From Paracoccaceae bacterium (lineage in GTDB: Bacteria; Pseudomonadota; Alphaproteobacteria; Rhodobacterales; Rhodobacteraceae), in the NCBI GenBank assembly GCA_902606585.1, contig CACLGX010000001.1, positions 109,364-173,363 on the forward strand: 64,000 nt of DNA, written 5' to 3'. The position numbers and the translations under genes were made by a program. Within the stretch, counting starts at the first letter, position 1; every line of letters starts with the position of its first letter. Shown piece by piece: positions 39,829-49,339 of the stretch. The notes below the pieces were generated by a model. That model was given only the letters and a program-made list of their open reading frames with translations. It was not told where the DNA came from and made no database searches.

Positions 39829-40617
39829 TTAATTGAGCACAAGCATATTTAAATTTTGAATAAAACTTGGGATTTTTTCTAATGAATCCGATTTAATAAA
39901 AATTTTCCATCTATTAAAATCTTGTCTTATAAACGCATCCAATCCTGCCATATCATTGACAAAAAGTTTTCCTGAAATATGGTTCAGCGCATCTATATTT
40001 GAGACGAGGCCTATTAAACTATCGAAGTCAAAATCAGAATTTAATTCTATTTGACCTTGAAACGATAAATCAAATTCACGCGCCTCGACATCAGCCGTTC
40101 TACAGGACAGTGAAACATTTAGTTTAGATAAATTGGTCGTAGGCCATATTTTGAAGTTCAGCTCTTCAAATATTAATTTCTCATTGATAAAAACATTTCC
40201 TCCCTGAAAGTTAATAGTGGGAGCAACCTCACCATTGCTTACAGCAGAGGCTAAACCTTTCGAAAATGTGAAATTATTTTCAAAGATATTCTGTATTGAT
40301 TTGGCTGCAAAAATGTAGTGTGAGCTGTCATAACTCAATCGCATAACGTCCAAACGGTCTATTTTGATAGGTTCAAAACGCGCCTGCTTAATTTCTAAAT
40401 TCGTAATTGTAGTGTCAAATCGATTTGGAAAGCCCCGAATTTTACTTAAATTTGCTGATACATTAGCGCTGCCGATATCACTCCATAAATAAACATAATC
40501 GGAATATTTATTTGACATTATAAACCAATAACAAGACCACACAAATGCTAGTAAAGTCGTTATGAAAATTATAAACCGCATATTAAGTTGTTTACTTCTG
40601 TATTTACAGTTTTGCAC
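39829..40617 (-). CDS. DUF2125-like membrane-anchored protein
   Basis: N-terminal TM MRFIIFITTLLAFVWSCYWFI, IRGFPNRFDTTITNLEI; neighbour of the gamma-glutamylcyclotransferase gene. Confidence 0.6.
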   Translation of the reverse strand: MQNCKYRSKQLNMRFIIFITTLLAFVWSCYWFIMSNKYSDYVYLWSDIGSANVSANLSKIRGFPNRFDTTITNLEIKQARFEPIKIDRLDVMRLSYDSSHYIFAAKSIQNIFENNFTFSKGLASAVSNGEVAPTINFQGGNVFINEKLIFEELNFKIWPTTNLSKLNVSLSCRTADVEAREFDLSFQGQIELNSDFDFDSLIGLVSNIDALNHISGKLFVNDMAGLDAFIRQDFNRWKIFIKSDSLEKIPSFIQNLNMLVLN

Positions 40618-40651
40618 CTAACATAAATTTTACAGTTTAGGAGAATTTAAA

Positions 40652-41185
40652 ATGTGGGTATTTGGTTATGGTTCTCTGCTTTGGAACCCTGGCTTTAAAT
40701 ATTCCAAAAAAGAAATTGCTCGATTAGATGGTTACAGGCGATCTTTCTCTATGCGATCAATACATCATCGCGGTACTGTTGAAAACCCTGGTTTAGTTTT
40801 AGCTTTGAGCACAGATAGGCAGAGTTTTTGCGAGGGTTTAGCTTTTGAAGTAGAACAAGGTAAAGAAGTTGAAACCTTAGAATATTTAAGAGCGCGCGAA
40901 CTCGTTTCATCTGCGTATCTTGAAAGACAATTATCCCTGAACTTAAAAAATGGGCAATCCATCCAGTCGTTAGTATATGTAATTGACGAAGGACATGCAC
41001 AATATTGTAAATTAACCCTAGCTGAGCAGGCAAAAATTATTGCAGTTGCAAAAGGGGGACGAGGACCCAATGATGAGTATCTGTATCGCACAAGAAAAAA
41101 AATAGCAGAATTAGGTATCAACGACGCTGAGATTGAATGTCTATATACCAAAGTTATGCTAATCAAAAATCAAAAAGATGATTAA
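40652..41185 (+). CDS. Gamma-glutamylcyclotransferase (ChaC-like)
   Basis: MWVFGYGSLLWNPGFKYSKKEIARLDGYRRSFSMRSIHHRGT. Confidence 0.92.
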   Translation: MWVFGYGSLLWNPGFKYSKKEIARLDGYRRSFSMRSIHHRGTVENPGLVLALSTDRQSFCEGLAFEVEQGKEVETLEYLRARELVSSAYLERQLSLNLKNGQSIQSLVYVIDEGHAQYCKLTLAEQAKIIAVAKGGRGPNDEYLYRTRKKIAELGINDAEIECLYTKVMLIKNQKDD

Positions 41186-41240
41186 TTGGAAAAAGTTAAC
41201 AACACTGTATACTGCAAACAAAATATAAAGGTCTCCAAGT

Positions 41241-42413
41241 ATGGATCAAAGTAATTTGAATATTGGCTCGCAATTTTCTCAACCCATCAGACAGATTATT
41301 TCTCTATTAATAGTAGCTGGTTTGAGCGGCCTAGGTGTTGTAATCGCTGCACCAAGTGTTTGGCCAGTATTTGCGTCAAATATATATCTAAATGGTGCGA
41401 TACTTTTTGTCTTTGCGATTGGCGTAATTAGTTGTTTTGCACAAGTTGTGCAATTGGTTTTCTCGGTTCGCTGGCTTGAAAGCTTTGCTGGCGAAAAAGA
41501 AAACAAGAAAGATAAGGCGCCAAGGCTACTTGCTCCTCTGGCTACGCTTTTAGGGTCTAGAAGCGCCAAAACCCAAATAGCAGCTTCCTCAACGCGCTCT
41601 ATTTTAGACTCTGTTGCAACCCGAATTGAAGAAGCTAGAGAATTTACGCGCTACATTGTAAATGTTTTAATATATTTAGGGTTGCTTGGGACATTTTATG
41701 GTCTAGCTACCACTGTTCCTGCGCTTGTCGAAACTATAAGGTCTCTTGTTCAGCAAGATGGCGAAACGGGAGTCGAAGTGTTTAATAGACTGATGAATGG
41801 CCTTGAAGGTCAGCTTAATGGCATGGGTGTTGCTTTTGCCTCTTCACTTTTAGGATTAGCAGGTTCCCTTGTTGTCGGTCTTTTAGAACTATTTGTTAGC
41901 CATGGTCAGAATAGATTTTATCGTGAGTTGGAGGAGTGGTTATCTTCGATAACTCGCTTGGGTTTCTCATCTGGTGAAACAGAAGGTACTAGTGATCAGG
42001 CTTTAATAAATTCAGTTTTGGATCAGATGTCTGAGCAGATGGAAGCAATGCAGCTTTTATTCTCTCAATCAGAAAATTCTAGGACATTGGTAGATGAAAA
42101 ACTCTCCATTCTTGCTGAAAATTTAAATGGATTGACCGATCAGCTTGGACAGAGCACACCAAGTAACGCAGCACTTGAACGTGTTGCAATTGGTCAAGAA
42201 AAACTATTTGAAGTTTTGTCAAATATTGAAAAAAATGATGCCGCGGATGCAGAAAGCCGAATGCGATTGCGATCTATCGACGTGCAAATGCTTCACTTAA
42301 TGGAAGATTTAGCTGCTGGTCGCCAGGAAATTACCTCAGCGATAAGGTCAGAATTAAATTCACTTTCCGATTTGATTTCTAAGTCTAACAGTAAGGTTAA
42401 AGGCAAAAGTTAG
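41241..42413 (+). CDS. MotA/TolQ/ExbB proton-channel family protein with long cytoplasmic tail (ZorA-like)
   Basis: Four predicted TMs, YLGLLGTFYGLATTVPAL and GMGVAFASSLLGLAGSLVVGLLELFVSHGQNRF signature; about 170 aa helical tail. Confidence 0.85.
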   Translation: MDQSNLNIGSQFSQPIRQIISLLIVAGLSGLGVVIAAPSVWPVFASNIYLNGAILFVFAIGVISCFAQVVQLVFSVRWLESFAGEKENKKDKAPRLLAPLATLLGSRSAKTQIAASSTRSILDSVATRIEEAREFTRYIVNVLIYLGLLGTFYGLATTVPALVETIRSLVQQDGETGVEVFNRLMNGLEGQLNGMGVAFASSLLGLAGSLVVGLLELFVSHGQNRFYRELEEWLSSITRLGFSSGETEGTSDQALINSVLDQMSEQMEAMQLLFSQSENSRTLVDEKLSILAENLNGLTDQLGQSTPSNAALERVAIGQEKLFEVLSNIEKNDAADAESRMRLRSIDVQMLHLMEDLAAGRQEITSAIRSELNSLSDLISKSNSKVKGKS

Positions 42414-42414
42414 C

Positions 42415-44448
42415 ATGGCACTTTCCCGTCGGACAGGACAAAGGTTCCAAGCGTCAATTTGGCCAGGTTTTGTAGATGCAATGACTGGCCTTTTGCTCGT
42501 TTTGATGTTTGTTTTGACTATATTTATGATCGTCCAATTTGTACTTCGAGAAACAATCAGTGGCCAGGAGAGTGAGTTAAATAATTTGCAAGATGAGATG
42601 GCGCTCATAGCAGAGGCTCTTGGTTTAGAAAAAAAACAAACAGAAAAACTGGGACTTGAATTGAATTCTTTGGCTGGCAGCCTCGCAAATACTGAGACTG
42701 AACTTCAAAGGCAGGCGACTCTCATATCATCACTAACTCAGGAAAGGGAAGAGCAGGCACAATTAATTAATGAGGCAAATTCAAAAATTACCCAATTTGA
42801 AGCTCAAGTTGCAGGCCTGCTGTCACAACGGGATAATTTAAATCTAAAGATTAGTAGTTTGCAAGATGATCAAGAAACAGCCACAGAGAAAATTTTGGAA
42901 CTGCAAAATAAGAGTGACAATTTAAAAAGTGATAGAGATCAACTGGAATTAGCCTTAGCAAGTGCGAGAAATGAAATTGATTCAGCTGCACAAGCTGCTA
43001 GAATGGCCGCCGCCCAAAGGGAAGTTTTTGAAAGCATGATTGCAGCACTTGAACAAGATCTCAGTGACACCGAGCAGAAGGTTACCGAAAAAGTTGACGA
43101 AATTGGCCTTTTGCAGGAAAGGCTTTCACAGGAAGAGGAGGCACGGATTGTTTCGATCGCTGTAGCTAAAGAGTTAAGAGAGCGCTTGAAAAATGCTGAT
43201 GCTGAACTTACCGCAATGACTTTGATGTTAGAAGCACAAAGGAAAAAAGCTGAGGAAACACTAACCTTATTAGCTGCAGCGGACAACGCACGCAGTGCAA
43301 TAGATAATAGGTTAAAAGAAACATTGTTCGCTTTGGAAGTAGCAAACAGTGAAATAATCCAAAAAAAACAATCAATAGAAAAACTGGAAACTGGGGAAAA
43401 ACAAATTTTAGCAGAGCTGGATAAGTCCAATCTTGCCCTTGCCGCTGCCTTATCTCAAGGAGAAAATTTAAAGCAAGAATTGATTGAAGTAAAGAAGTCT
43501 TTAGATAGTAAATTAATGATTGCTCTAGGCGAGAAATCAGAAATTGAGAAGAATAATAGTGAGTTGAGAAAAAATTTAGAAAATGCTTTGGTTGCTCGTT
43601 TAGCAGCTGATGCTTTAGCAAAGTCAAATTTAGAGGAGGCAGAGAGAAAGCAGATTCTATTGAGTCAGGCTCAGAGGGAAATTGAAAATCAAGCAAATAA
43701 AAATAAAAAATCAAATGAGGAGCTTCTTAAAGCTGAGCGTCAGACAGCTCTTCTTAACCAGCAATTGTCGGAAGTTAGAAAGCAACTTGGAGAATTAGAT
43801 CAGCTTCTCAGTCTTTCAGAGGAAAGGGACCAAGAGCGAAAAGCTCAGTTGAAAAATGTTGGCTCGAGACTGAACCAAGCGCTTGCTAGCTTAGCGAGCG
43901 AGGAGCGGAAGCGCCGTAAACTAGAAGAGAATGAGAGAAAAAGGCTTGAGGAAGAAAATAATAAACTAACTAATCAAGCAGAGGAATTAGCAAATTATAA
44001 GTCTGAGTTCTTTGGTCGATTGAGAACTGTTTTAATGGGACAAGAGCGTGTCAGGATTGTTGGGGATCGTTTTATATTTTCCTCTGAAGTATTATTTTCG
44101 ACTGGGAGTTCTGATCTCAGTTCAGAGGGGAAAGCTGAAATATCTAATGTGACAGAAATTCTAAGTTCTATTATGAAAGATATACCAGATAATATCGACT
44201 GGATAATAAGGGTAGATGGCCATACGGACAATACTCCCTTGTCAGGCGTCGGGGAGTTTAAAGACAACTGGGAGCTCAGTCAGGCTAGAGCCCTATCTGT
44301 TGTGAAATATATGATTAAAGAACTTAACTTTTCAGGATCACGCCTTGCTGCAAATGGCTTTGGTGAATATCAGCCAATTAATATCGAAGATACTCCAGAG
44401 GCCCGTGCGCAGAACCGTAGAATTGAAATCAAACTCACTGAGAGGTAG
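42415..44448 (+). CDS. OmpA/MotB-family protein with long coiled coil between the TM and the peptidoglycan-binding domain
   Basis: N-terminal WPGFVDAMTGLLLVLMFVLTIFMIVQFVL (Asp in TM as in MotB/ExbD), about 480 aa heptad-rich region, C-terminal OmpA domain VDGHTDNTPL...NWELSQARALSVVKYMI...NRRIEIKL. Confidence 0.88.
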   Translation: MALSRRTGQRFQASIWPGFVDAMTGLLLVLMFVLTIFMIVQFVLRETISGQESELNNLQDEMALIAEALGLEKKQTEKLGLELNSLAGSLANTETELQRQATLISSLTQEREEQAQLINEANSKITQFEAQVAGLLSQRDNLNLKISSLQDDQETATEKILELQNKSDNLKSDRDQLELALASARNEIDSAAQAARMAAAQREVFESMIAALEQDLSDTEQKVTEKVDEIGLLQERLSQEEEARIVSIAVAKELRERLKNADAELTAMTLMLEAQRKKAEETLTLLAAADNARSAIDNRLKETLFALEVANSEIIQKKQSIEKLETGEKQILAELDKSNLALAAALSQGENLKQELIEVKKSLDSKLMIALGEKSEIEKNNSELRKNLENALVARLAADALAKSNLEEAERKQILLSQAQREIENQANKNKKSNEELLKAERQTALLNQQLSEVRKQLGELDQLLSLSEERDQERKAQLKNVGSRLNQALASLASEERKRRKLEENERKRLEEENNKLTNQAEELANYKSEFFGRLRTVLMGQERVRIVGDRFIFSSEVLFSTGSSDLSSEGKAEISNVTEILSSIMKDIPDNIDWIIRVDGHTDNTPLSGVGEFKDNWELSQARALSVVKYMIKELNFSGSRLAANGFGEYQPINIEDTPEARAQNRRIEIKLTER

Positions 44449-44477
44449 TAAAGTTTACCGCGTTACTTCGTGTATGC

Positions 44478-46808
44478 TCAACTTGCAGTCAGAAGCGGTG
44501 GCTTATTTCGAGAAATCCGTCTTTTCTCCGGTCCTTTTAGGTCCAATTTAATTTTATTATTCTTTACGCTTACAATAACTAAACCACCTTTGGACAATTT
44601 TCCAAAAAGCAGTTCCTCTGCAAGGGGTTTCTTTATATGCTCTTGGATTACTCGAGATAGTGGTCTAGCACCCATTTTATCATCATAGCCTTTATCTGCC
44701 AACCAAGATGCAGCTTCATTTGTCATTTCAATTGCTACGTGACGATCCATCAACTGAGCTTCTAGTTGAAGAACAAATTTTTCAACGACTTGTAAAATAG
44801 TGTCTTTCGGCAATGGACTGAAACTTATAACGGCATCCAGGCGGTTCCTAAATTCAGGGGTAAAAGTGCGCTCAATGGCTGCAGTATCTTCGCCCTCACG
44901 CCTGTCTCTGCCAAATCCAATTGCAGCTTTCGCTTGCTCAGCCGCTCCAGCGTTTGACGTCATAATAACAATCACATTGCGAAAATCTACTGATCTCCCA
45001 TTATGATCTGTTAAAGTTCCGTGGTCCATAACTTGAAGCAACACATTATATACGTCTGGATGTGCTTTTTCAATTTCATCAAGCAACAAAACACAATGTG
45101 GGTGTTGATCTACTCCATCAGTTAGCTGGCCTCCTTGATCAAAACCAACATATCCAGGTGGTGCGCCAATTAACCGACTTACAGCGTGCTTTTCCATATA
45201 CTCTGACATGTCAAACCTGAGTAGTTCGACGCCTAGATTATCAGCAAGTTGTTTAGCTACTTCTGTTTTCCCAACTCCCGTTGGTCCTGCAAACAAATAA
45301 CTTCCGATTGGCTTTTCAGGTTCTCTCAAACCTGCCCGAGCTAATTTTATTGCCGATGAAAGAGACTCAATCGCTTTATCCTGTCCAAAGACAACTCTTT
45401 TTAAACTAGCTTCTAAATCCTTCAATATAATCGCGTCGTCCTTAGTGACATTTTTTGGAGGTATTCGCGCAATTTTAGCAACGATTGCTTCTATTTCTTT
45501 TACACCAATGGTTTTCCTTCTCTTCGTGGATGCGAGAAGGTGCTGGGCTGCTCCAGCTTCATCAATTACGTCGATTGCTTTATCGGGCAGCTTTCGATCG
45601 GTAATGTATCGAGCGGCAAGTTCAACAGCAGACTTTATGGCATCTGCAGTGTATTTGATATCATGATGGTCTTCAAAGTATCCTTTGATACCTCTAAGAA
45701 TTTTAATCGTATCGTCAACATTGGGCTCATTAACGTCAATTTTTTGGAAACGCCTACTCAGCGCTCTGTCCTTTTCAAAGTGCTGGCGAAACTCTTTATA
45801 TGTTGTTGAACCCATCGTTCTGAGTTTGCCACCTTGTAGTGCAGGTTTCAATAAATTAGAAGCATCCATTGCTCCACCGGAAGTTGCTCCGGCCCCAATG
45901 ACGGTGTGGATTTCATCAATAAATAATACGGCATCAGAATGGCTTTCAAGTTCAGCCACAACTGCTTTCAAGCGCTCTTCAAAATCACCTCTGTAGCGTG
46001 TTCCTGCCAAAAGCGCTCCCATATCAAGCGAGAAAATAGTTGTATTGGCTAAAACCTGGGGCGTTTCGCCAGACACAACCTTCCGAGCCAGTCCCTCTGC
46101 GATTGCGGTTTTTCCTACTCCTGGGTCACCTACTAACAACGGATTATTTTTTCTTCGCCTGCATAGGACTTGAATGCATCTTTCCACTTCATGGTCCCTG
46201 CCTATCAAAGGATCAATATCACCATCTTCGGCTTTTTGGTTTAGATCAACGCAATATTTTTCAAGTGCGCTTTCTTTCTTTGGATCTTCGATACTATCAG
46301 CAGATTTTTCTAAATTATCTTCATTTTGGTCTGAACCAGATGCCGAGCGCGCTTCGTCATAATTGGTATTTTTGGCAACACCATGTGCTATGAAATTAAC
46401 GGCATCATATCTTGTCATATTCTGGTCTTGTAAAAAATAGGCAGCGTTTGATTCCCGTTCAGCAAACATAGCAACCAGGACATTGGCTCCGGTTACTTCT
46501 GTACGCCCTGACGACTGTACATGTATTGCCGCTCGTTGAATAACTCTCTGGAATGCTGCGGTTGGAACGGCTTCTGACCCCTCTACATCGGTAACAAGAG
46601 TTGATAATTCGTCTTCAACATACTCCGTTAATGACTGCTTAAGCTGTACTACATCAACATCGCACGCCCTCATTACCTGCTGAGCGTCCGGTTCGTCTAA
46701 TAGGGCTAATAGTAGGTGTTCCAAAGTAGCAAATTCGTGGGAGCGTTCATTTGCATGGCTCAAAGCCTTGTGTATAGCTTGTTCAAGTGTAGACGAAAAT
46801 GACGGCAT
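44478..46808 (-). CDS. clpA: ATP-dependent Clp protease ATP-binding subunit ClpA
   Basis: Clp_N repeats, GDPGVGKTAIAEGLA and GPTGVGKTEVAKQLA Walker A motifs, C-terminal Clp ATPase domain. Confidence 0.97.
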   Translation of the reverse strand: MPSFSSTLEQAIHKALSHANERSHEFATLEHLLLALLDEPDAQQVMRACDVDVVQLKQSLTEYVEDELSTLVTDVEGSEAVPTAAFQRVIQRAAIHVQSSGRTEVTGANVLVAMFAERESNAAYFLQDQNMTRYDAVNFIAHGVAKNTNYDEARSASGSDQNEDNLEKSADSIEDPKKESALEKYCVDLNQKAEDGDIDPLIGRDHEVERCIQVLCRRRKNNPLLVGDPGVGKTAIAEGLARKVVSGETPQVLANTTIFSLDMGALLAGTRYRGDFEERLKAVVAELESHSDAVLFIDEIHTVIGAGATSGGAMDASNLLKPALQGGKLRTMGSTTYKEFRQHFEKDRALSRRFQKIDVNEPNVDDTIKILRGIKGYFEDHHDIKYTADAIKSAVELAARYITDRKLPDKAIDVIDEAGAAQHLLASTKRRKTIGVKEIEAIVAKIARIPPKNVTKDDAIILKDLEASLKRVVFGQDKAIESLSSAIKLARAGLREPEKPIGSYLFAGPTGVGKTEVAKQLADNLGVELLRFDMSEYMEKHAVSRLIGAPPGYVGFDQGGQLTDGVDQHPHCVLLLDEIEKAHPDVYNVLLQVMDHGTLTDHNGRSVDFRNVIVIMTSNAGAAEQAKAAIGFGRDRREGEDTAAIERTFTPEFRNRLDAVISFSPLPKDTILQVVEKFVLQLEAQLMDRHVAIEMTNEAASWLADKGYDDKMGARPLSRVIQEHIKKPLAEELLFGKLSKGGLVIVSVKNNKIKLDLKGPEKRRISRNKPPLLTAS

Positions 46809-46950
46809 GATCTTGCTCCCGTATGTTATTCAAGCTCTGTTTAATACGCTTTATGCAAATTTCATACCTTAAATTGTGGTTTTTTAATTCAAGTCTTCAA
46901 GTGCAAAACGTCTTTTTATTTCAAATTTTTTTTTTATTTTGTTAAAATAT

Positions 46951-47730
46951 TTAAAAATTGTCTTTCAAAGTACGAATTTTACTGAACACTTCGACATCTG
47001 TCGATCTTTGCATATCCAGTTTTTCGCGGATGTTTTTGTCGAATGGTCTCAAAAATGGGTTGGTTTTTTTTTCTAGTCCCAATTCTGATGGTACTGTAAA
47101 TACACCTTTACTGCGCTCTAATTTAACTTGTTCGCATCTTTTTACCAATTCATGATTTTTGGGATCAATCGACAAAGCAAAAGAGGCATTATTTTCTGTA
47201 TATTCATGGCCTGAACAGATCTGTGTATTATCGGGCAAAGATAGTAGTCGAGAAAGGCTGTGCCACATTTGCTCAGCGCTTCCCTCGAATAATCTCCCGC
47301 AACCCAAAGCCATCAAGCTATCGCCAGAGAAAAGAATGCTTTGTGCAGAAATATATAAAGCTATATGACCAATCGTATGCCCAGAGACATCAAAAATTTC
47401 CCCAACTTGGCCTTGAAAAAGAAGTTGGTCCCCGGCTTGAACGTACTCATCTAACTTTGGCAAACGATGAATGTCGGCTTTTGCTCCTATTGTTACAGCA
47501 CTGTGTTTTTCTAAAATTTTATCCAATCCATCTATGTGATCAGCATGATGATGTGTTAAAAAAATTTTTTCGAGATTTAAATTATTTTTACTCAGAACTT
47601 CATTTATTGGGTCAGCTTCCGGCGCATCCACTAAAAAAGCTGAACGATTTTCCACATTGTAAAGGATAAATGCGTAATTGTCAGACAGACAAGGTATTGT
47701 TATTAGTTCAAAAGACACAAAAAATTCCAA
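46951..47730 (-). CDS. gloB: Hydroxyacylglutathione hydrolase
   Basis: LTHHHADHIDGLDKIL metallo-beta-lactamase motif; SGHTIGHIALYI; FSGDSLMALGCGRLFEGSAEQMW; CSGHEYTENNASFAL. Confidence 0.95.
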   Translation of the reverse strand: MEFFVSFELITIPCLSDNYAFILYNVENRSAFLVDAPEADPINEVLSKNNLNLEKIFLTHHHADHIDGLDKILEKHSAVTIGAKADIHRLPKLDEYVQAGDQLLFQGQVGEIFDVSGHTIGHIALYISAQSILFSGDSLMALGCGRLFEGSAEQMWHSLSRLLSLPDNTQICSGHEYTENNASFALSIDPKNHELVKRCEQVKLERSKGVFTVPSELGLEKKTNPFLRPFDKNIREKLDMQRSTDVEVFSKIRTLKDNF

Positions 47731-47763
47731 AGTTCCATTTCAATAATGAATACCTAGTTTAAC

Positions 47764-48534
47764 ATGTATCTGGATGTCAAAGAAATCAAAGATTTTTATT
47801 ATCGCAGCACTTTGGGAAGAGCCGCTAAGACTTCGATAAATAAAAGTTTGTCAAATATCTGGTCGGGAACCACTGGTTTAAACGTAGTGGGGTTTGGCTT
47901 CTCATTACCCTTCTTACGTCAATATTTGAGCGCTTCTAGACGCGTCATCGCTCTTATGCCAGCTCAAATGGGTGTGCTGGCTTGGCCAAGTGAAGACAAA
48001 AATGTTTCTGTGCTCGTTGATGAAAAAAGATGGCCCATCGATACAGGACATGTTGATCGGCTAATTGTGTCTCATAGTTTGGAGCATACAAATGACCCGT
48101 CAACGCTTTTAGCTGAAGCTTATCGTGTTTTGGGTCCCGGTGGAAGGGCTTTGTTCATTGTCCCAAATCGTGCTGGTTTGTGGTCTCGATCTGATGGTAC
48201 GCCATTTGGGCAGGGGAAACCCTTTAGCTCTGGGCAGCTAGAGACGCAATTAAGGTTGCATGGGTTTTTACCAGAAAAACAATTTTCCGCTTTGCATATG
48301 TTACCTTCAAAGAGGAGTAGTTTGCAGAGGTTTGGCCCATTTTTGGAAAAGATGGGCCAAAAACTCCCATTTTTGGTCGGAGGTCTTATAATGCTGGAGG
48401 TGTCCAAACTACCCGACATTGGAAAAGGTTCTCCGGTTCTGGATAATAAGAAAGAGGGTAGAGGTGTTCTGGAAGGGTTTGCTAAAGGTCATCCTAAGCC
48501 GGTATTGGACATCTACAATAAAAAAGGTACGTAG
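47764..48534 (+). CDS. Class I SAM-dependent methyltransferase
   Basis: LIVSHSLEHTNDPSTLLAEAYRVLGPGGRALFIVPNRAGLWSR (Methyltransf_11-like), divergent from gloB. Confidence 0.82.
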   Translation: MYLDVKEIKDFYYRSTLGRAAKTSINKSLSNIWSGTTGLNVVGFGFSLPFLRQYLSASRRVIALMPAQMGVLAWPSEDKNVSVLVDEKRWPIDTGHVDRLIVSHSLEHTNDPSTLLAEAYRVLGPGGRALFIVPNRAGLWSRSDGTPFGQGKPFSSGQLETQLRLHGFLPEKQFSALHMLPSKRSSLQRFGPFLEKMGQKLPFLVGGLIMLEVSKLPDIGKGSPVLDNKKEGRGVLEGFAKGHPKPVLDIYNKKGT

Positions 48535-48772
48535 AAAAGAATCATAGGTAAAGTGATTCCGCTCCAGCAGTCGTTATTTTTTTAAGGCCTTAAGTCGCAT
48601 CAGAGCCAAGTGCCTAAAAAATAAATTAAAAAGCTTTTAATAAATATCATTATTGATGTTGCGAGAACGAAATTGCTCTGCTAAACCCCGCTCGGAACAT
48701 GTTAGGTTCTCAGTTAATTCACCGCGCAAAGTTTAAAGTAATTTAAATTTACGCAGAAAAACGGTCGGAAGG

Positions 48773-49339
48773 GTGATTGTGTCCGAACAAGCCTCTACAT
48801 CAAAAGGCATAGCAATGCGCTACGCGTCAGCGTTGTTTGGTTTAGCCGATGAGCAGGATGAAATGTCAGCGCTAGAAAAAAACGTCGGTGTTCTAAAACA
48901 AGCAATTGATGGGAGCGCAGACCTGAGCAGTCTCATTTCATCCCCGATTTATTCTCGAGATCAACAGCAAAGTGCAATAAATTTGATTGCAAAGAAGTTG
49001 GGTTTGAGTGCCGTAATGACAAACACGTTGGCTCTGATGGCGGAGAAACGAAGGTTGTTTGTGGTGCCCATTTTTTTGTCGATTTTAGAAGATCTAATTG
49101 CCTCAAGTAAAAACGAAATTAAAGCCGAAGTGGTGAGCGCAAAAGCTCTGTCCAAAGGTCAATTAGACAAGCTCGCCAAAACGCTCAAAGCTAACTTTAG
49201 CAAGGATGTAAAAATAAATGCCACCGTTGATCAAACTCTTATCGGCGGGATGATTGTAAAAGTAGGCTCAAGAATGATTGATACAACTATACAAGCGAAA
49301 TTAAATTCACTTCAAAACGTAATGAAAGAGGTCGGATAA
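48773..49339 (+). CDS. atpH: F1 ATP synthase delta subunit
   Basis: GIAMRYASALFGLADEQ...IKAEVVSAKALSKGQLDKLAKTL...VDQTLIGGMIVKVGSRMIDTTIQAKLNSL; first gene of atpHAGDC. GTG start at 48773 or 48779. Confidence 0.95.
   Translation: MIVSEQASTSKGIAMRYASALFGLADEQDEMSALEKNVGVLKQAIDGSADLSSLISSPIYSRDQQQSAINLIAKKLGLSAVMTNTLALMAEKRRLFVVPIFLSILEDLIASSKNEIKAEVVSAKALSKGQLDKLAKTLKANFSKDVKINATVDQTLIGGMIVKVGSRMIDTTIQAKLNSLQNVMKEVG

Noticed and set aside
42939-43714. Large minus-strand ORFs (163 and 168 aa) antisense to the coiled-coil gene
   Set aside because: Ser/Leu-rich shadow ORFs expected from the Glu/Lys/Ala-rich coiled coil; no homology recognised.
41241-44448. Complete Zorya anti-phage system
   Set aside because: Only the ZorA/ZorB-like pair is present; no ZorC/ZorD helicase or ZorE nuclease in the flanks, which are housekeeping genes. 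Kept only as a motor of unknown function.
48695-48709. GAAC-N7-GTTC inverted element upstream of atpH considered as a LexA site
   Set aside because: Orientation is inverted rather than the direct repeat of the alphaproteobacterial site, and atp genes are not expected SOS targets; likely chance.
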